Assembly (NCBI GenBank): GCA_005776945.1
Contig: SXOB01000009.1
Location: 1-59,924, forward strand
Reading direction: 5' to 3'
DNA: 59,924 bases
Source: Pseudomonadota bacterium
GTDB taxonomy: Bacteria; Myxococcota_A; UBA796; GCA-2862545
The position numbers were made by a program, and so were the translations under genes. This document shows positions 9,485 through 20,000 of the stretch, piece after piece; positions within the stretch are counted from its first letter, which is position 1; each line of letters opens with the position of its first letter. The notes under the pieces were generated by a model. The model was not told where the DNA came from. It did not search any database and saw only the letters and a program-made list of their open reading frames with translations.

Positions 9485-10882
9485 CTACTTGCCGCGATCG
9501 ACCGCCAGGTAGCTGGTCCCGCCCCCCCGCCAGACGAGCAGCAAGATCACGTCTTCGCGCGTACCCTTCAGGGCAGCCAAGAACGCTTCGGGGTCCGGCA
9601 CACTCGTGCGCTGGACCTCCAAGACGATGTCGCCGGCCCGGAGCCCTGCGCGCTCGGCCGGCCCGCCAGGGGACACCCCGAGGATGGCCACACCTTCGAT
9701 GCCGTCGTCGACCCCGATCCGGGCGCGGACATCGGAGGTCAAACGGCCAAGGTGCACCCCGATCTTGCCGCCCGCCTCCGGCGCCTCGGCCGGAACCCTG
9801 TCAGACGCAGCCGCAACCGGCGCGTCTCGGGCCTCCAGCTTGCCTTTGAGTACCGTTTCCTTGCCACCCCTGAGCACGGCGAGCGTGAACGACTCCCCAG
9901 GGTCCGCCGCCGCGACGAGGTTTCGCAGGTGATTCGCGTCGTTCAGCGCCGTGTCATTGAAGCGAGTAGCGATGTCGCCCCGCCGCACGCCAGCGCGCGC
10001 CGCAGGGCTGTCTTCTTGGACGTCGTTGAGGATGACCCCGCGCGTCTCCCCGAGGTCGAAGGCCTTTTGGAGCCCAGGATCCAAGTTCTGGATGCCGACG
10101 CCCAACCAGCCGCGGGACACAGCGCCGTCTTCGATCAGCTCGTCGACAATGGAGCGGACCATATTGGCTGGGATCGCGAAGCCGACGCCCATCGAGCCAC
10201 CCGACCGACTGAAGATGGCTGTGTTGACCCCAACGAGTTCCCCTCGGACATTGACGAGCGCGCCACCGCTGTTGCCGGGGTTGATGGCCGCGTCAGTTTG
10301 GATGAAGTCCTCGTAGGACACGATGTCGAGGTCCGCGCGACCCTTGGCGGAGACGATGCCAAGCGTGACCGTCTCGCCAATCCCAAACGGATTGCCCACA
10401 GCGAGGACGGGTTCACCGAGCCGCAACGTGTCGCTGTTTCCGAAAGGGAGCGGGGCCAGATCGTCGGGCGGGTTCTCGATGCGGAGCACCGCGAGGTCGG
10501 TCGCCTCGTCGGAGCCCACGACATGGGCGAGGACAATTCGATTTTCGTCGAGGACGACCCGGATGGCGGTGGCGCCGTCGATCACGTGGTGGTTGGTGAC
10601 AATGGTGCCGTTGCGGTCGATGATCACGCCGCTGCCAGCCCCCTTGATCTTGGGAGTGGGGCCATCGCGGTACGGGCGAAGCAGAAAGGCGTCGAGCTCG
10701 TCCATGTCGGACCGAGCAAGCGTCTTGTCGATTTGCAGAGACACGACGGACGCTACGGCTTGCTCGGCGGCGTCAGGGAGCGACGCCAAGAAGTCTCTGG
10801 CAGGTAGCGGCGCGGCCGCAGGGCTGGGGGGTGATGCGTCGACCACAGGAACTGTCGTGGCGCAGGCCAACAGCACGAACAT
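9485..10882 (-). CDS. HtrA/DegP-like serine protease with two PDZ domains, lipoprotein
   Basis: Envelope quality-control protease. 465 residues: short lipoprotein signal MFVLLAC (Cys7), a Pro/Ala linker, a trypsin-like domain with catalytic His99 (VTNHHVIDG), Asp129 (EATDLAVLRI) and Ser205 (NPGNSGGALV), then PDZ1 (~222-315) and PDZ2 (~350-455, with GVSPGGPAERAGLRAGDIV). All three catalytic residues are present. The ATG follows TCGGAGGCTCC. It lies 18 bases after the GT-C-like gene on the same strand, a likely operon. Most HtrA proteins have a cleaved signal or a transmembrane anchor, so lipid anchoring would be unusual. Confidence 0.93.
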   Translation of the reverse strand: MFVLLACATTVPVVDASPPSPAAAPLPARDFLASLPDAAEQAVASVVSLQIDKTLARSDMDELDAFLLRPYRDGPTPKIKGAGSGVIIDRNGTIVTNHHVIDGATAIRVVLDENRIVLAHVVGSDEATDLAVLRIENPPDDLAPLPFGNSDTLRLGEPVLAVGNPFGIGETVTLGIVSAKGRADLDIVSYEDFIQTDAAINPGNSGGALVNVRGELVGVNTAIFSRSGGSMGVGFAIPANMVRSIVDELIEDGAVSRGWLGVGIQNLDPGLQKAFDLGETRGVILNDVQEDSPAARAGVRRGDIATRFNDTALNDANHLRNLVAAADPGESFTLAVLRGGKETVLKGKLEARDAPVAAASDRVPAEAPEAGGKIGVHLGRLTSDVRARIGVDDGIEGVAILGVSPGGPAERAGLRAGDIVLEVQRTSVPDPEAFLAALKGTREDVILLLVWRGGGTSYLAVDRGK

Positions 10883-10900
10883 GGAGCCTCCGAACCGTTC

Positions 10901-12367
10901 CTACTCGCGACTGGGAGACGGAGGAAGAGAGCGTGACGCTCGTTGACGACTCCCGACCGGTGAGTGCGGACCCTTTCGATGGGTGATCCACGCTGGAGGC
11001 GCTTCGGGCAACGCAAGATCTGCTCGGACATACACGTCCACGTACCGGTCTTCGTGTTGGTGGACGCGGCCGATGTACGCGTAAGGGACCGTAAGCAGCT
11101 GGCCTGCGACGCGGTCATTGCCGTACCGACTCCCTGGCGCGTCCACCCGCTGGACCGTCTGGGCAAGAACTTCAGGATTGGTGGGGACGACAGCGGGCGT
11201 GAAGGACGCGCCGCCTGGGTGGAGGCGCGTCAACGCATCCTCATGGAGTTCCACGACGGCCACACTGGGGCCGACGCTCCAAGCGAGCACGCCCGCGTCG
11301 CGCGTCCACAATCGGCTGCCAGGCGGCAGGTGTTCCGCGAGCCACTCGCCCGAGCGCGCGAGGTCGTTGGGGAGGACGACGGAGTGTCGCGCGTCGTAGC
11401 GGCGTAGCGCCTGCCCCGGAGGCGCCACCGCCCACAGCAACGGCAAGAGCGTAACGAAAGCAGCCCAACGCGGCGCCAGCGCCCCGAAGACCGGCACGCC
11501 GAGAACGAGGAGGGGAAGGTAGAGGCGTCCTGCCGGCATCCACTCCATCACGGACAGCGTCGGCAGGGCCAGCCCGACAGCCCCCAGTCCAAGCAGCCGC
11601 GTGCGGGGGTGAAACAGCCCGAGAAGGGCGACCGCAAACAGGGCCGTCCACCAGGCGACCTCCCAAGGTCCCATGAGGTTCGCCGTGACCCTCCATCGGT
11701 CGAGCAAAGGGTCGATGGTTTTGGCGACGAAGGTGTTGGGGACCCAGGTGCCATAGGTGGCAAGGCGCCAGACCCCAATCGCGGCGGGAAGGGCACAGGC
11801 GCTCGCCGCAGCGCGCCATCGACGCCGGCGGAGCGCATCCAGCGCGACGAGCCCGGCGAGCACGACGCCCTCAGGCCGGAGGGTCGCGGCGAGGCCAGCT
11901 CGAAACGCCGTTGAGCCCGGCCTGATCAATGCGGTTGCACCCCAGGCGAGGGCCGCAGCGTACGCTGCGGACTCGAGTCCGTTCGTGGCGGAGATGGCGA
12001 GGTGCGGATCGAAGCACAAGGCCGCCATGACGCAACCCGACCGGATGCGACAGCCCGTCAATTGCCAGGTGAGCGAGGTCGCTGCGAAGATGGCTGCAAG
12101 GCCGGAGGCTGCGCCCGCCCAGGGCAAAAACGTCGGGAGGTCGACCTGGAAGGCCGAGGCCACGGCCAACATCACGACCCAAGCCGGATTCGTGAAACCC
12201 TCGACCGCAGGGCCGTCGGTGCTGAACGTTGGCCCGAGACCGGCGGCGATGTGTTCGGCGTACCGCGCCGAGATCCAGGCATCGTCGACGCTGGACGACC
12301 ACGTCAGGTGGACCTGGGCGGCCCACAGACCCAGCAGGCACGCTGCAACGGCATGGGTCCGGGTCAT
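10901..12367 (-). CDS. GT-C-type membrane glycosyltransferase-like protein
   Basis: 488 residues, about eleven transmembrane helices. After the first helix comes the loop DDAWISARYAEHIAAG followed by VEGFTNPAWVVMLAV. The DD-x-x-I-S-x-RY ... EG-T-N pattern marks a family of lipid-linked-sugar (GT-C fold) transferases and O-antigen-associated proteins, with the DD pair in the first extracytoplasmic loop as likely catalytic or metal site. A soluble C-terminal domain (~375-488) follows. I start at the ATG at 12367; longer frames run antisense into fbp. Donor and acceptor cannot be told from sequence. Confidence 0.8.
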   Translation of the reverse strand: MTRTHAVAACLLGLWAAQVHLTWSSSVDDAWISARYAEHIAAGLGPTFSTDGPAVEGFTNPAWVVMLAVASAFQVDLPTFLPWAGAASGLAAIFAATSLTWQLTGCRIRSGCVMAALCFDPHLAISATNGLESAAYAAALAWGATALIRPGSTAFRAGLAATLRPEGVVLAGLVALDALRRRRWRAAASACALPAAIGVWRLATYGTWVPNTFVAKTIDPLLDRWRVTANLMGPWEVAWWTALFAVALLGLFHPRTRLLGLGAVGLALPTLSVMEWMPAGRLYLPLLVLGVPVFGALAPRWAAFVTLLPLLWAVAPPGQALRRYDARHSVVLPNDLARSGEWLAEHLPPGSRLWTRDAGVLAWSVGPSVAVVELHEDALTRLHPGGASFTPAVVPTNPEVLAQTVQRVDAPGSRYGNDRVAGQLLTVPYAYIGRVHQHEDRYVDVYVRADLALPEAPPAWITHRKGPHSPVGSRQRASRSLPPSPSRE

Positions 12368-12401
12368 GGCACCCGTTAGTCGAGCGAGCCCAGGAGGCGC
12401 C

Positions 12402-13418
12402 ATGGAACTGCGCGGATTCGACGAGGGCATCACGCTCGATCGGTTCCTGTTGGACACGCTGCGCGACCACCCGGGTTCGTCAGGCGACTTCGTCCAACTC
12501 GTCCAAGCCATCGCGCTGGCCGGCAAGCTGATCAGCGCGCGCGTCAATCGCGCCGGATTGGCCGGGCTGCTTGGTGCGACAGGCGAGGTCAATGTTCAAG
12601 GAGAGTTCGTCCAGAAGCTCGACCGCTACGCGGACGACACCTTCATCCGAGCGCTCGAGCACGGCGGGCACACCGCGATGATCGTGAGCGAGGAGGCGGA
12701 AGACCCCGTCATCGTCGGCCCTCCGTGGCACTCTGGCCGCTATGTCGTCACGGTGGATCCACTCGATGGGTCGTCCAACATCGACTGCAACGCCACGATC
12801 GGCACGATTTTCGGCATCTTCCGACGCAAGTCGGAAGAGGGTACCCCTGCGGTTCTCGGGGACGTCCTCCGAACGGGACGCGACCTCGTTGCCGCGGGCA
12901 CGATCGTCTACGGGTCTGGGACGATGCTCGTTCTAGGAACGGACGCCGGCGTCCACGGCTTCACGTTGGACCCGTCCGTGGGTGAGTTCTTTCTCAGCCA
13001 TCCCCACATTCGGACGCCAAGTGCACGCACGTACTCGTGCAACGAAGCCTACAGCGACGCGTGGCAGGCCGGCCTTCGTTCTTGGCTCTCGGATTGCAAG
13101 GGTTCCGGCTGGTCATCTCGCTACATCGGGAGCCTCGTCGCCGACTTTCACCGCAACTTGCTCAAGGGCGGCTTGTTCGTTTACCCGGCGACGGCCAAAG
13201 CGTCAGCGGGCAAACTCCGCCTCCTGTACGAGGCGTTCCCGCTGGCCTTCCTCGCCGAAAAGGCCGGCGGCTCGGCAACGGATGGGAGGGCGCCGATTCT
13301 CGATCGCATCCCCAACTCCCTTCACGAGCGTGTGCCCCTCGTGATCGGCTCGGCGGACGCCGTGGCGGAGTTGACGGCGAGAATGGCCGCGGACCTGCCC
13401 TTCGGTGGTCCGCGATGA
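12402..13418 (+). CDS. fbp: Fructose-1,6-bisphosphatase class I
   Basis: Hydrolyses fructose-1,6-bisphosphate to fructose-6-phosphate in gluconeogenesis or the reductive pentose pathway. 338 residues, the usual size. Key motifs are SEEAEDP (metal ligand region), DPLDGSSNIDCN (Mg2+ and phosphate site) and YIGSLVADFHRNLLKGG (substrate binding). The ATG follows AGGAGGCGCC. The stop overlaps the start of the aminopeptidase gene (ATGA). A transketolase gene lies elsewhere in the window, but I see no RuBisCO or phosphoribulokinase here, so gluconeogenesis is the safer reading. Confidence 0.96.
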   Translation: MELRGFDEGITLDRFLLDTLRDHPGSSGDFVQLVQAIALAGKLISARVNRAGLAGLLGATGEVNVQGEFVQKLDRYADDTFIRALEHGGHTAMIVSEEAEDPVIVGPPWHSGRYVVTVDPLDGSSNIDCNATIGTIFGIFRRKSEEGTPAVLGDVLRTGRDLVAAGTIVYGSGTMLVLGTDAGVHGFTLDPSVGEFFLSHPHIRTPSARTYSCNEAYSDAWQAGLRSWLSDCKGSGWSSRYIGSLVADFHRNLLKGGLFVYPATAKASAGKLRLLYEAFPLAFLAEKAGGSATDGRAPILDRIPNSLHERVPLVIGSADAVAELTARMAADLPFGGPR

Positions 13419-15883
13419 AGCCTGATCGTTTCGCGGAGCCTGGAGCCCGGCCCGTCGATCCCCCAAGCCGAACGTGCCGCATCACGGCCATCGAACTGCA
13501 CCTTGAACTCGACTTCGCGACCGGCGGCTTCGCCGGGTCGGCCCGGCTCCACCTCGCGGCTCTTCCCAGCTTCCAAGGGCGGTGGGGCTTCGACCTGCGC
13601 GACATGGACGAGGTGGCGATCACAGCCGGCGGCGTAGCGCTCCAGGCCATTCCGGTTGAGCGCGGCTTCGCCTTTGATGGCCAATTACCGGACGTCGTCG
13701 CCGTGCATTGGCGCTGTGCTCGCCCGGTCCGCGGCCTGTACTTCACCGGCCCGCGACCTTGGTGCCCAGACCGCCCTCAGATGGCGTGGACCCAATGCCA
13801 GGACGAGGACGCGCACGCCATCTTTCCGTGCCACGACCAGCCCGGCTGTCGCGTGCCCATCACGTTGACGGTCGGCGCGCCGGCCCACCTTCGCGTGCTC
13901 AGCAACGGCGCGGTCATGGACGCCACTCGACAAGGCGACCGCGCCATCACCCGCTTTGCGCCCACCGAGCCGTTGCCGGTCTACTTGTTCTCCGTGGTGG
14001 TGGGCGACTTCGTCGAACACCCCGCTTTCCACGGCGATCTTCCGGTACGGACCTACCTAGGTCGTCACCACCAGGGCGACGTCGGACTCGCGACGGGCCG
14101 CACGCCGGAGATGATCGCTTTCATCGAGGGCCTCACAGGCCAGCCCTACCCATGGCGTGCCTACGATCAAGTCATCGTCGACGACTTCGTTTTCGGCGGC
14201 ATGGAGAACACGGGCATCTCGACGATGACGGATTTGCTCCTCGTCGACGCGCTCGCGGTGCCAGACTGGCCGCCCGACGCTCTGGTCGTCCACGAGTTGG
14301 CGCACCAGTGGTTTGGCGACCTTGTGACCTGTGTGAGTTGGGACCAGGGTTGGCTCAACGAGTCCTGGGCGACGATCATTGAGTCCTTCTGGTGGCGCGC
14401 GACGCGGCCCGCGGACGAGGCGACGTGGTACCGCTACGAGACGGCTCGCGCCTACTTCGACGACGCCGCTGGTCGGTACATCCGAGCCATCGACGACGCG
14501 CGTTTCCGCAATCCGATCGACGTCTTCGACACGCACCTGTACCAGAAGGGCGGCATCGTGTTGTGGACCCTCATGATCCACATCGGAGAATCCGCCTTTT
14601 GGTCGGGTGTACGCCGCTACCTGGCCGTTCATCGTCACGGCAGTGTCCATACCCGCGACTTCCAGGCGGCGCTGGAGGAGGAGACCGGGTTGTCGCTTGG
14701 TCGCTTCTTCCGCACCTGGATCTCCCGTCGGGGACACCCGACGGTGGACGTGACCGTCGCACTTGAGAAGCTCGGCGTGGCCATCACGTTTCGGCAGACC
14801 CACGAAGGTGACGAGGCGCACCCGTTCTCCATGCCCATCGAGGTCGTGACCGATGGCATCACGACGCGTCGCCTCGTCGCGGTTGACGGCGATGTTGTGA
14901 TGACGTTCATCCCGACGACGAGTCCGGTCACGGCGGTCCGGGTCGACCCTGGTTTCAACGTGCTCGCCCACGTCTCCCTCAAGGGGCCCGAGGCGCTGTG
15001 GATCACGGGTCTCCGCGATGCTTGCCCCGTCTTCGCCCTGCGTTGCGCCGAGGCGCTCCTGAACGTCGACAGCCCCCTTGGGCACCGCGCCGTCGAAGGC
15101 GCCGCTACGTCAGCAGCCCTGCCGGCCCTCCGTGGGTCGCTTTACGACGCGCTTGGTCGCCGCGGGGGTCCCCAGGTTCGCGACGTCCTCGTGGCGGCCG
15201 CCGCGCACGAAACGGCGCCCGCAGCGTTGAAAGGGCTCGCCAGAGCACTTGGTCGCTTCCGCGAGCCGGAAGCGGCGTCCGCCCTCTTGGACCTGGCCGC
15301 GCGAGTCGACCTTGGCAGTTGGGGGGCGCGAGCGGCGGTCCTGACGGCTCTGGGCGCCACGCGCGACCTACGGGCGACGCCCGTGCTCATCGCCGCGCTC
15401 GAGACTCCCTCCTGGGCAGAGTCCATACGTCGAGGCGCGCTCATGGGGCTTGGCAACCTCGGAGACCCCGCGCACAAGGACTTGCTTTGGCAGTGGCTCG
15501 GCGAGGACCGTCCCGACAGGCTGCGGTCGGCGGCCGCCATGGCCTTGGGGACGTGGTCGATCGCCCAGCCCGAGCATCGACGCGACTTCGCCGAGCGGCT
15601 TGGACGCGCGCTGGCCGGCGCCCCGTTCCGTGTGGCCCTTGGCGTCGTCGAAGGCCTTGCCCTCGTGGGTCATCCCGCGGGTCTGCCGGCGCTCACGAGC
15701 GCCCATGCCTCCCACAGCGACGGTCGGATTCAGCGGATGGCGTTCGAAGCGATGCGCAGGATTCGAGAGGCCAACGACGACCCGAACACCGGCGTGCGCG
15801 AGCGTTTGGACGCGCTCAGCGCCGCCGCGGACCGCCTCCGCGACCGCCTTGTCCGCGTGGAGGCGTTGGCCGGCTCGCCGTGA
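13415..15883 (+). CDS. M1 family metallo-aminopeptidase with C-terminal HEAT repeats
   Basis: Zinc aminopeptidase, 822 residues. The M1 core carries the exopeptidase motif GGMENTG (~261-267; GAMEN in the standard form) and the zinc site His293-Glu294-Leu-Ala-His297 with third ligand Glu316 (HELAHQ ... NES). After a beta-sandwich domain (~460-540), the last ~260 residues are alpha-helical repeats of the HEAT/PBS-lyase type (for example RRGALMGLGNLGDPAHKDLL), in the place of the ERAP-like C-terminal domain of larger family members. No signal peptide. Translationally coupled to fbp by ATGA. Its 3' end overlaps the convergent rlmD by 68 bases. Confidence 0.93.
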   Translation: MKPDRFAEPGARPVDPPSRTCRITAIELHLELDFATGGFAGSARLHLAALPSFQGRWGFDLRDMDEVAITAGGVALQAIPVERGFAFDGQLPDVVAVHWRCARPVRGLYFTGPRPWCPDRPQMAWTQCQDEDAHAIFPCHDQPGCRVPITLTVGAPAHLRVLSNGAVMDATRQGDRAITRFAPTEPLPVYLFSVVVGDFVEHPAFHGDLPVRTYLGRHHQGDVGLATGRTPEMIAFIEGLTGQPYPWRAYDQVIVDDFVFGGMENTGISTMTDLLLVDALAVPDWPPDALVVHELAHQWFGDLVTCVSWDQGWLNESWATIIESFWWRATRPADEATWYRYETARAYFDDAAGRYIRAIDDARFRNPIDVFDTHLYQKGGIVLWTLMIHIGESAFWSGVRRYLAVHRHGSVHTRDFQAALEEETGLSLGRFFRTWISRRGHPTVDVTVALEKLGVAITFRQTHEGDEAHPFSMPIEVVTDGITTRRLVAVDGDVVMTFIPTTSPVTAVRVDPGFNVLAHVSLKGPEALWITGLRDACPVFALRCAEALLNVDSPLGHRAVEGAATSAALPALRGSLYDALGRRGGPQVRDVLVAAAAHETAPAALKGLARALGRFREPEAASALLDLAARVDLGSWGARAAVLTALGATRDLRATPVLIAALETPSWAESIRRGALMGLGNLGDPAHKDLLWQWLGEDRPDRLRSAAAMALGTWSIAQPEHRRDFAERLGRALAGAPFRVALGVVEGLALVGHPAGLPALTSAHASHSDGRIQRMAFEAMRRIREANDDPNTGVRERLDALSAAADRLRDRLVRVEALAGSP

Positions 15884-17045
15884 CGCGGCGTTCGGTGCGT
15901 TCAAACCACGTCACCGTCTCCACGTGGTGGGTGCCCGGAAAGAAGTCGTACAGCGTCCGCGCCACGGCCCGGTAGCCCTCGGCGACGGCGATGGCGGCGT
16001 CTCGGGCGCCAGACGCGGGGTGGCAGGCGATGGCCACGACGCGGCGAGGTCGGTTGCGTAGGGCACGGCGCAACACGTCACCGGCGCCTTTGCGGGGGGG
16101 GTCGATCACCAAGGCGTCAAAGGGCACCCGAGATGGGTCGAACCGTTCGGCATCCAGTGCGAGCACCGACAAGGGGAGCCCTGCCGCGTTGGCCCGCAAA
16201 GCCTCGGCACTTGGCCCCGGACGTTCGACGGCGGTCACGCGAATGCCGCGGCGGGCCAGCGGCACGCTGAAGTTGCCGATTCCAGCGTAGAGGTCGAGCG
16301 CCGCTTCGCAGCCGTCGAGCCACGCGACGACGTCGGCGACGAGCTGAGCATTGAGCTCAAGGTGGACCTGGGTGAACGCGGTAGGCCCCCACGCCATTGT
16401 GGCATCGCCCTGCGCGACGTCACCCCGCCGGCCCACCCGGTCGACGACGCCGGCCCACGCAACGGACGCTGCCGGAACGGGGACCGGATCGCCGTCGACG
16501 CGAAGCACCACGCGGTGGCCGTCAGAGCGAACCTCGATCTGGCTCTCTCCGTCGCCCCAGGAGGACGCGAGGGGCCGAAGCGCCCTCAGGGCAGCGTCCA
16601 CCTCGGGGCGGGCCGCGATGCAGGAGGTGACCTCGGCCAACTCGTGGCTGCGGCGTCCGTGAAAGCCGAGCCTGGAGCCCTGGCGCGAAAGCGTGATCCG
16701 GGCGCGTGTCTCGCGGGGTTGAGGCGATGGAACCCAGCGCGTGGGTACTTCGTCGCGAAACGCCCGGGCGACCATGCCCTGAAGAGCGTCTGCCCGAACG
16801 GCCCCGTCGAGCCCGTCCAGGTCGCAGCCCCCACACCGGTCTGACCATTCGCACAGTGGAGCCAACCGCGCAGGGGAGGGCACGACGACACGAAAGGCGC
16901 CGCCAACCTCTTCCACTTCATCGCCCGGCCAGCCCGCTGGAACGGCAACGCGGCGGCCATGAACGACCGCCGAACCCGTGCCATCGGGCGAAAGGCCGTC
17001 GACGCGCCCCCTCTCCGCGAGGGGGCGGTCGTCGGATTCCAACAT
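15816..17045 (-). CDS. rlmD: RlmD/TrmA-type rRNA (uracil-C5-)-methyltransferase
   Basis: SAM-dependent m5U methyltransferase, 409 residues: N-terminal TRAM-like domain, a [4Fe-4S] cluster set Cys65, Cys71, Cys74 (CEWSDRCGGC) plus Cys142, the SAM motif DLYAGIGNFS, the IDPPRKG motif, catalytic Cys341 (IACHPASGARD) and Glu376 (HHVETV). The Fe-S cysteines place it with RlmD/RlmC-like enzymes; 23S rRNA is the likely target, but the exact uridine cannot be deduced. The C-terminus has a ~28-residue Pro/Gly/Arg-rich extension lying antisense to the aminopeptidase gene. The ATG overlaps the stop of the giant surface-protein gene by one base (TGATG). Confidence 0.93.
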   Translation of the reverse strand: MLESDDRPLAERGRVDGLSPDGTGSAVVHGRRVAVPAGWPGDEVEEVGGAFRVVVPSPARLAPLCEWSDRCGGCDLDGLDGAVRADALQGMVARAFRDEVPTRWVPSPQPRETRARITLSRQGSRLGFHGRRSHELAEVTSCIAARPEVDAALRALRPLASSWGDGESQIEVRSDGHRVVLRVDGDPVPVPAASVAWAGVVDRVGRRGDVAQGDATMAWGPTAFTQVHLELNAQLVADVVAWLDGCEAALDLYAGIGNFSVPLARRGIRVTAVERPGPSAEALRANAAGLPLSVLALDAERFDPSRVPFDALVIDPPRKGAGDVLRRALRNRPRRVVAIACHPASGARDAAIAVAEGYRAVARTLYDFFPGTHHVETVTWFERTERRVTASRPTPPRGQGGRGGGPRRR

Positions 17046-20000
17046 CAAGCTGCGCGGCGGCGGCGGAGCGCGAGCAAGCCCACGGCGAGCCAGAGGGGAG
17101 AGGCCCCTGTGGACTGGCAACCGCACGTTCCGACGCCGTCGTAACCCTCGGCGAAGGCCTCCTCTTCGAGGCAGTCCTCGTCGATGTCGCCGTCGCAATC
17201 GTTGTCGATGTCGTCGAGGCAGTCTTCGGCGCGTTCGGGGTTGACCCACCCGTTCTCGTCGTCACAGTCGCCGGCGTCCACGGTCCAGCCGTCAGCATCG
17301 AGGTCATCGGTGCCTTCGTCGATCTGGCCATCACAATCGTCGTCCTCGCCGTTGGGAAGCTCGGGCGCCCCGGGGTGGACGGTGTCATCCTCGTCGTTGC
17401 AGTCGCCGTCTTGCTCGGTCAGGCCGTCTCCGTCGTCGTCGACGACGTCCGTACCTTCATCGAGCAAGCCGTCGCAGTCGTCGTCGACGCCGTTGCCGGC
17501 CTCGTCGGCACCCGGGAAGACCGTTTCGTCGTTGTCGTTGCAGTCCCCGTCGTCCTCGCTGAAGCCGTCGCCATCGTCGTCGAACGCGTCGCTGCCTTCG
17601 TCGATGAGGCCGTCACAGTCGTTGTCGAGGCCGTCGAGCAGCTCCGGCGCTCCGTCGTGGACGGTCGGGTCATCGGGGTCGCAATCGACCGCGTCGCCCC
17701 ACCCGTCTCCATCGTTGTCGGGAGTGCCGTCGTCGACCACGCCGTCGCAGTCTTCGTCGATGCCGCTGTCCGGCACTTCGAAGGCGCCCGGGTGGATGTC
17801 GGGATTCGTGTCGACGCAATCGCCAGGGGTCGTGCCGTCCGTGCAGGCGGGGCCTTCACAGTAGCCGTCGCCATCGTCGTCGTAGCACTCGGTGGTCTCG
17901 TCGATGATGCCGTCGCAGTCATCATCTTTGTTGTTGCAGACTTCGTCCGCGCCCGGGTGGATGGCCGGATCGGCGTCATCGCAGTCGCCCCCGGCGCCGC
18001 TGACGCCGTCACCGTCGGCGTCAGCCATGTCGGTGCCTTCGTCGACGAGGCCGTCACAGTCGTCGTCGACGCCGTTGGCCACTTCGCTGAGGCCAGGGGC
18101 GATTTCGGAGTCGCTGTCGTAGCAGTCACCCTCACAGGTGCTGACGCCGTCTCCGTCCATGTCGAAGGGGTTCATCCACGGGTCGCCGTCGTCGCAGTCG
18201 TCGCAGGTGAAGGCGCCGTCGCCGTCAAAATCGGCTTCGTCGGCCAACTCGGGGCAGGCGTCGCAGTCGTCGTCGACGCCGTCGCCGTCCGTGTCGATCG
18301 GCGTCGCGATGCAGTCGTCGCAGTCGTCGGGCCGGCCGTCGACGTCAGAGTCGTTGGCGTCGTCGAATCCTTCGCAGGCGTCGCAATCGTCGGGAACCGT
18401 ATCGAGGTCCGTGTCGACGAGGTCGTCGCCACCTTCGCAGACGTCGCAGGGGTCGGCGACGCCGTCGCTGTCTGCGTCCGCGGAACCGCCGTCGCAGTCG
18501 TCGCAGTCGTCCGGAATGCCGTCGAGGTCGTCGTCGAAGCGGTCGTCGCCGCCGTCGCAGACGTCGCAGTCGTCCGGCACGCCGTCGAGGTCGGACTCGA
18601 CATTGTCGTTGCCACCTTCGCAGACGTCGCAATGGTCGGGAACGCCGTCGGCATCCGACTCGACGCGGTCATCGCCACCCGGGCAGATGTCGCAGTCATC
18701 GCCCGAACCATCGCCGTCGCTGTCGGCCTGGCTGTCGCGGCAGTCGATGGGCGCGCCGCCGATGACGTGGTCGGTGAGCAGGTCGGCGTCGATCGCCGTG
18801 ACAGCGCCATCACCGTCCAAGTCGCCGCCCCACAGCTGGCACTCGGAGGGGACGACGATGCCCGTTGCGAGTTTGGTCGCCAGGGTCGTGACGTCGGACA
18901 CGTCTACGTCGCCGTCGAGATCGACGTCGCCGCATGGGGTGTCACAACCTGAGCCGGGGCAGATGTCGCAAGCGTCGCCGACGCCGTCGCCATCGCCGTC
19001 CGCTTGACCCGGGTCGGCCATCGTCGGGCAGACGTCGCAGGCGTCGCCGACCAGGTCTCCATCGCCGTCCCCTTGGTCGTCGGCCAGACCGCGACACAGG
19101 TCGCAGGCGTCGCCGGCGCCGTCGAGGTCGTCGTCGGCTTGGTCGTTGGCAACGCTGGCGCAGTTGTCGCAGCCGTCGGAAACCGTGTCGCCGTCGTCAT
19201 CGACCATGTCGTCGAAGCCGGGGCAGACGTCGCACGCGTTGGCGACGCCGTCGCTATCGTCGTCCGTCAGATCGCCGACGCAGTCGTCGCAGCCGTTGGG
19301 AACCAGATCGCCGTCGTCGTCCTGACGGTCGTCGAAGCCGGGACAAACGTCGCATGCATCGCCCACCGCATCGAAGTCTTCGTCCGCCTGGTCGTTGTTC
19401 AGCCCAACGCAGTTGTCGCAGCCGTCAGCGAACGTGTCGACGTCGTCGTCGAGGAAGTCGTCGGAGCCGGGGCAGGCGTCGCAGACGTTGCCGTTGCCGT
19501 CGAGGTCGTCGTCGGCCTGGTCGGCATTGGCGTCGTCAGCGCAGTTGTCGCAGGCGTCTGGCGCGCTGTCGCCATCGACGTCCGCACGGTCGTCAAAACC
19601 GACGCAGCGGTCGCAGGCATCGCCCACGCCGTCCACGTCGCCGTCCTCCTGGCCAGGATCTGCGTCGAGCGGGCAGACGTCGCAGCCGTCGGCCACCCCG
19701 TCGGTGTCCGCGTCGAGACCATCGTCATGTCCGACACACGCGTCGCAGCCGTCGGCCACGCCGTCGGCGTCGGTATCGTCGAGGTCATCCGAACCCGGGC
19801 AGCTGTCGCACACGTCGCCGACAGTGTCGGCATCCATGTCGGCCTGGTCCGCATTGGCGTCGTCGGCACAGTTGTCGCAGTCGTCGGGCGCCACATCGCC
19901 ATCCCGATCGAGGAAGTCATCGGAGCCGGGGCAAAGGTCGCAGGCATCGCCGTTGCCGTCGAAGTCGGCATCTTCCTGATCAGGGTCCGCATCCAGCGGG

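Noticed and set aside
12368..12592. 75-codon N-terminal extension of the GT-C-like protein
   Set aside because: It is antisense to the start of fbp and has no membrane or signal character; the ATG at 12367 begins a normal first helix.
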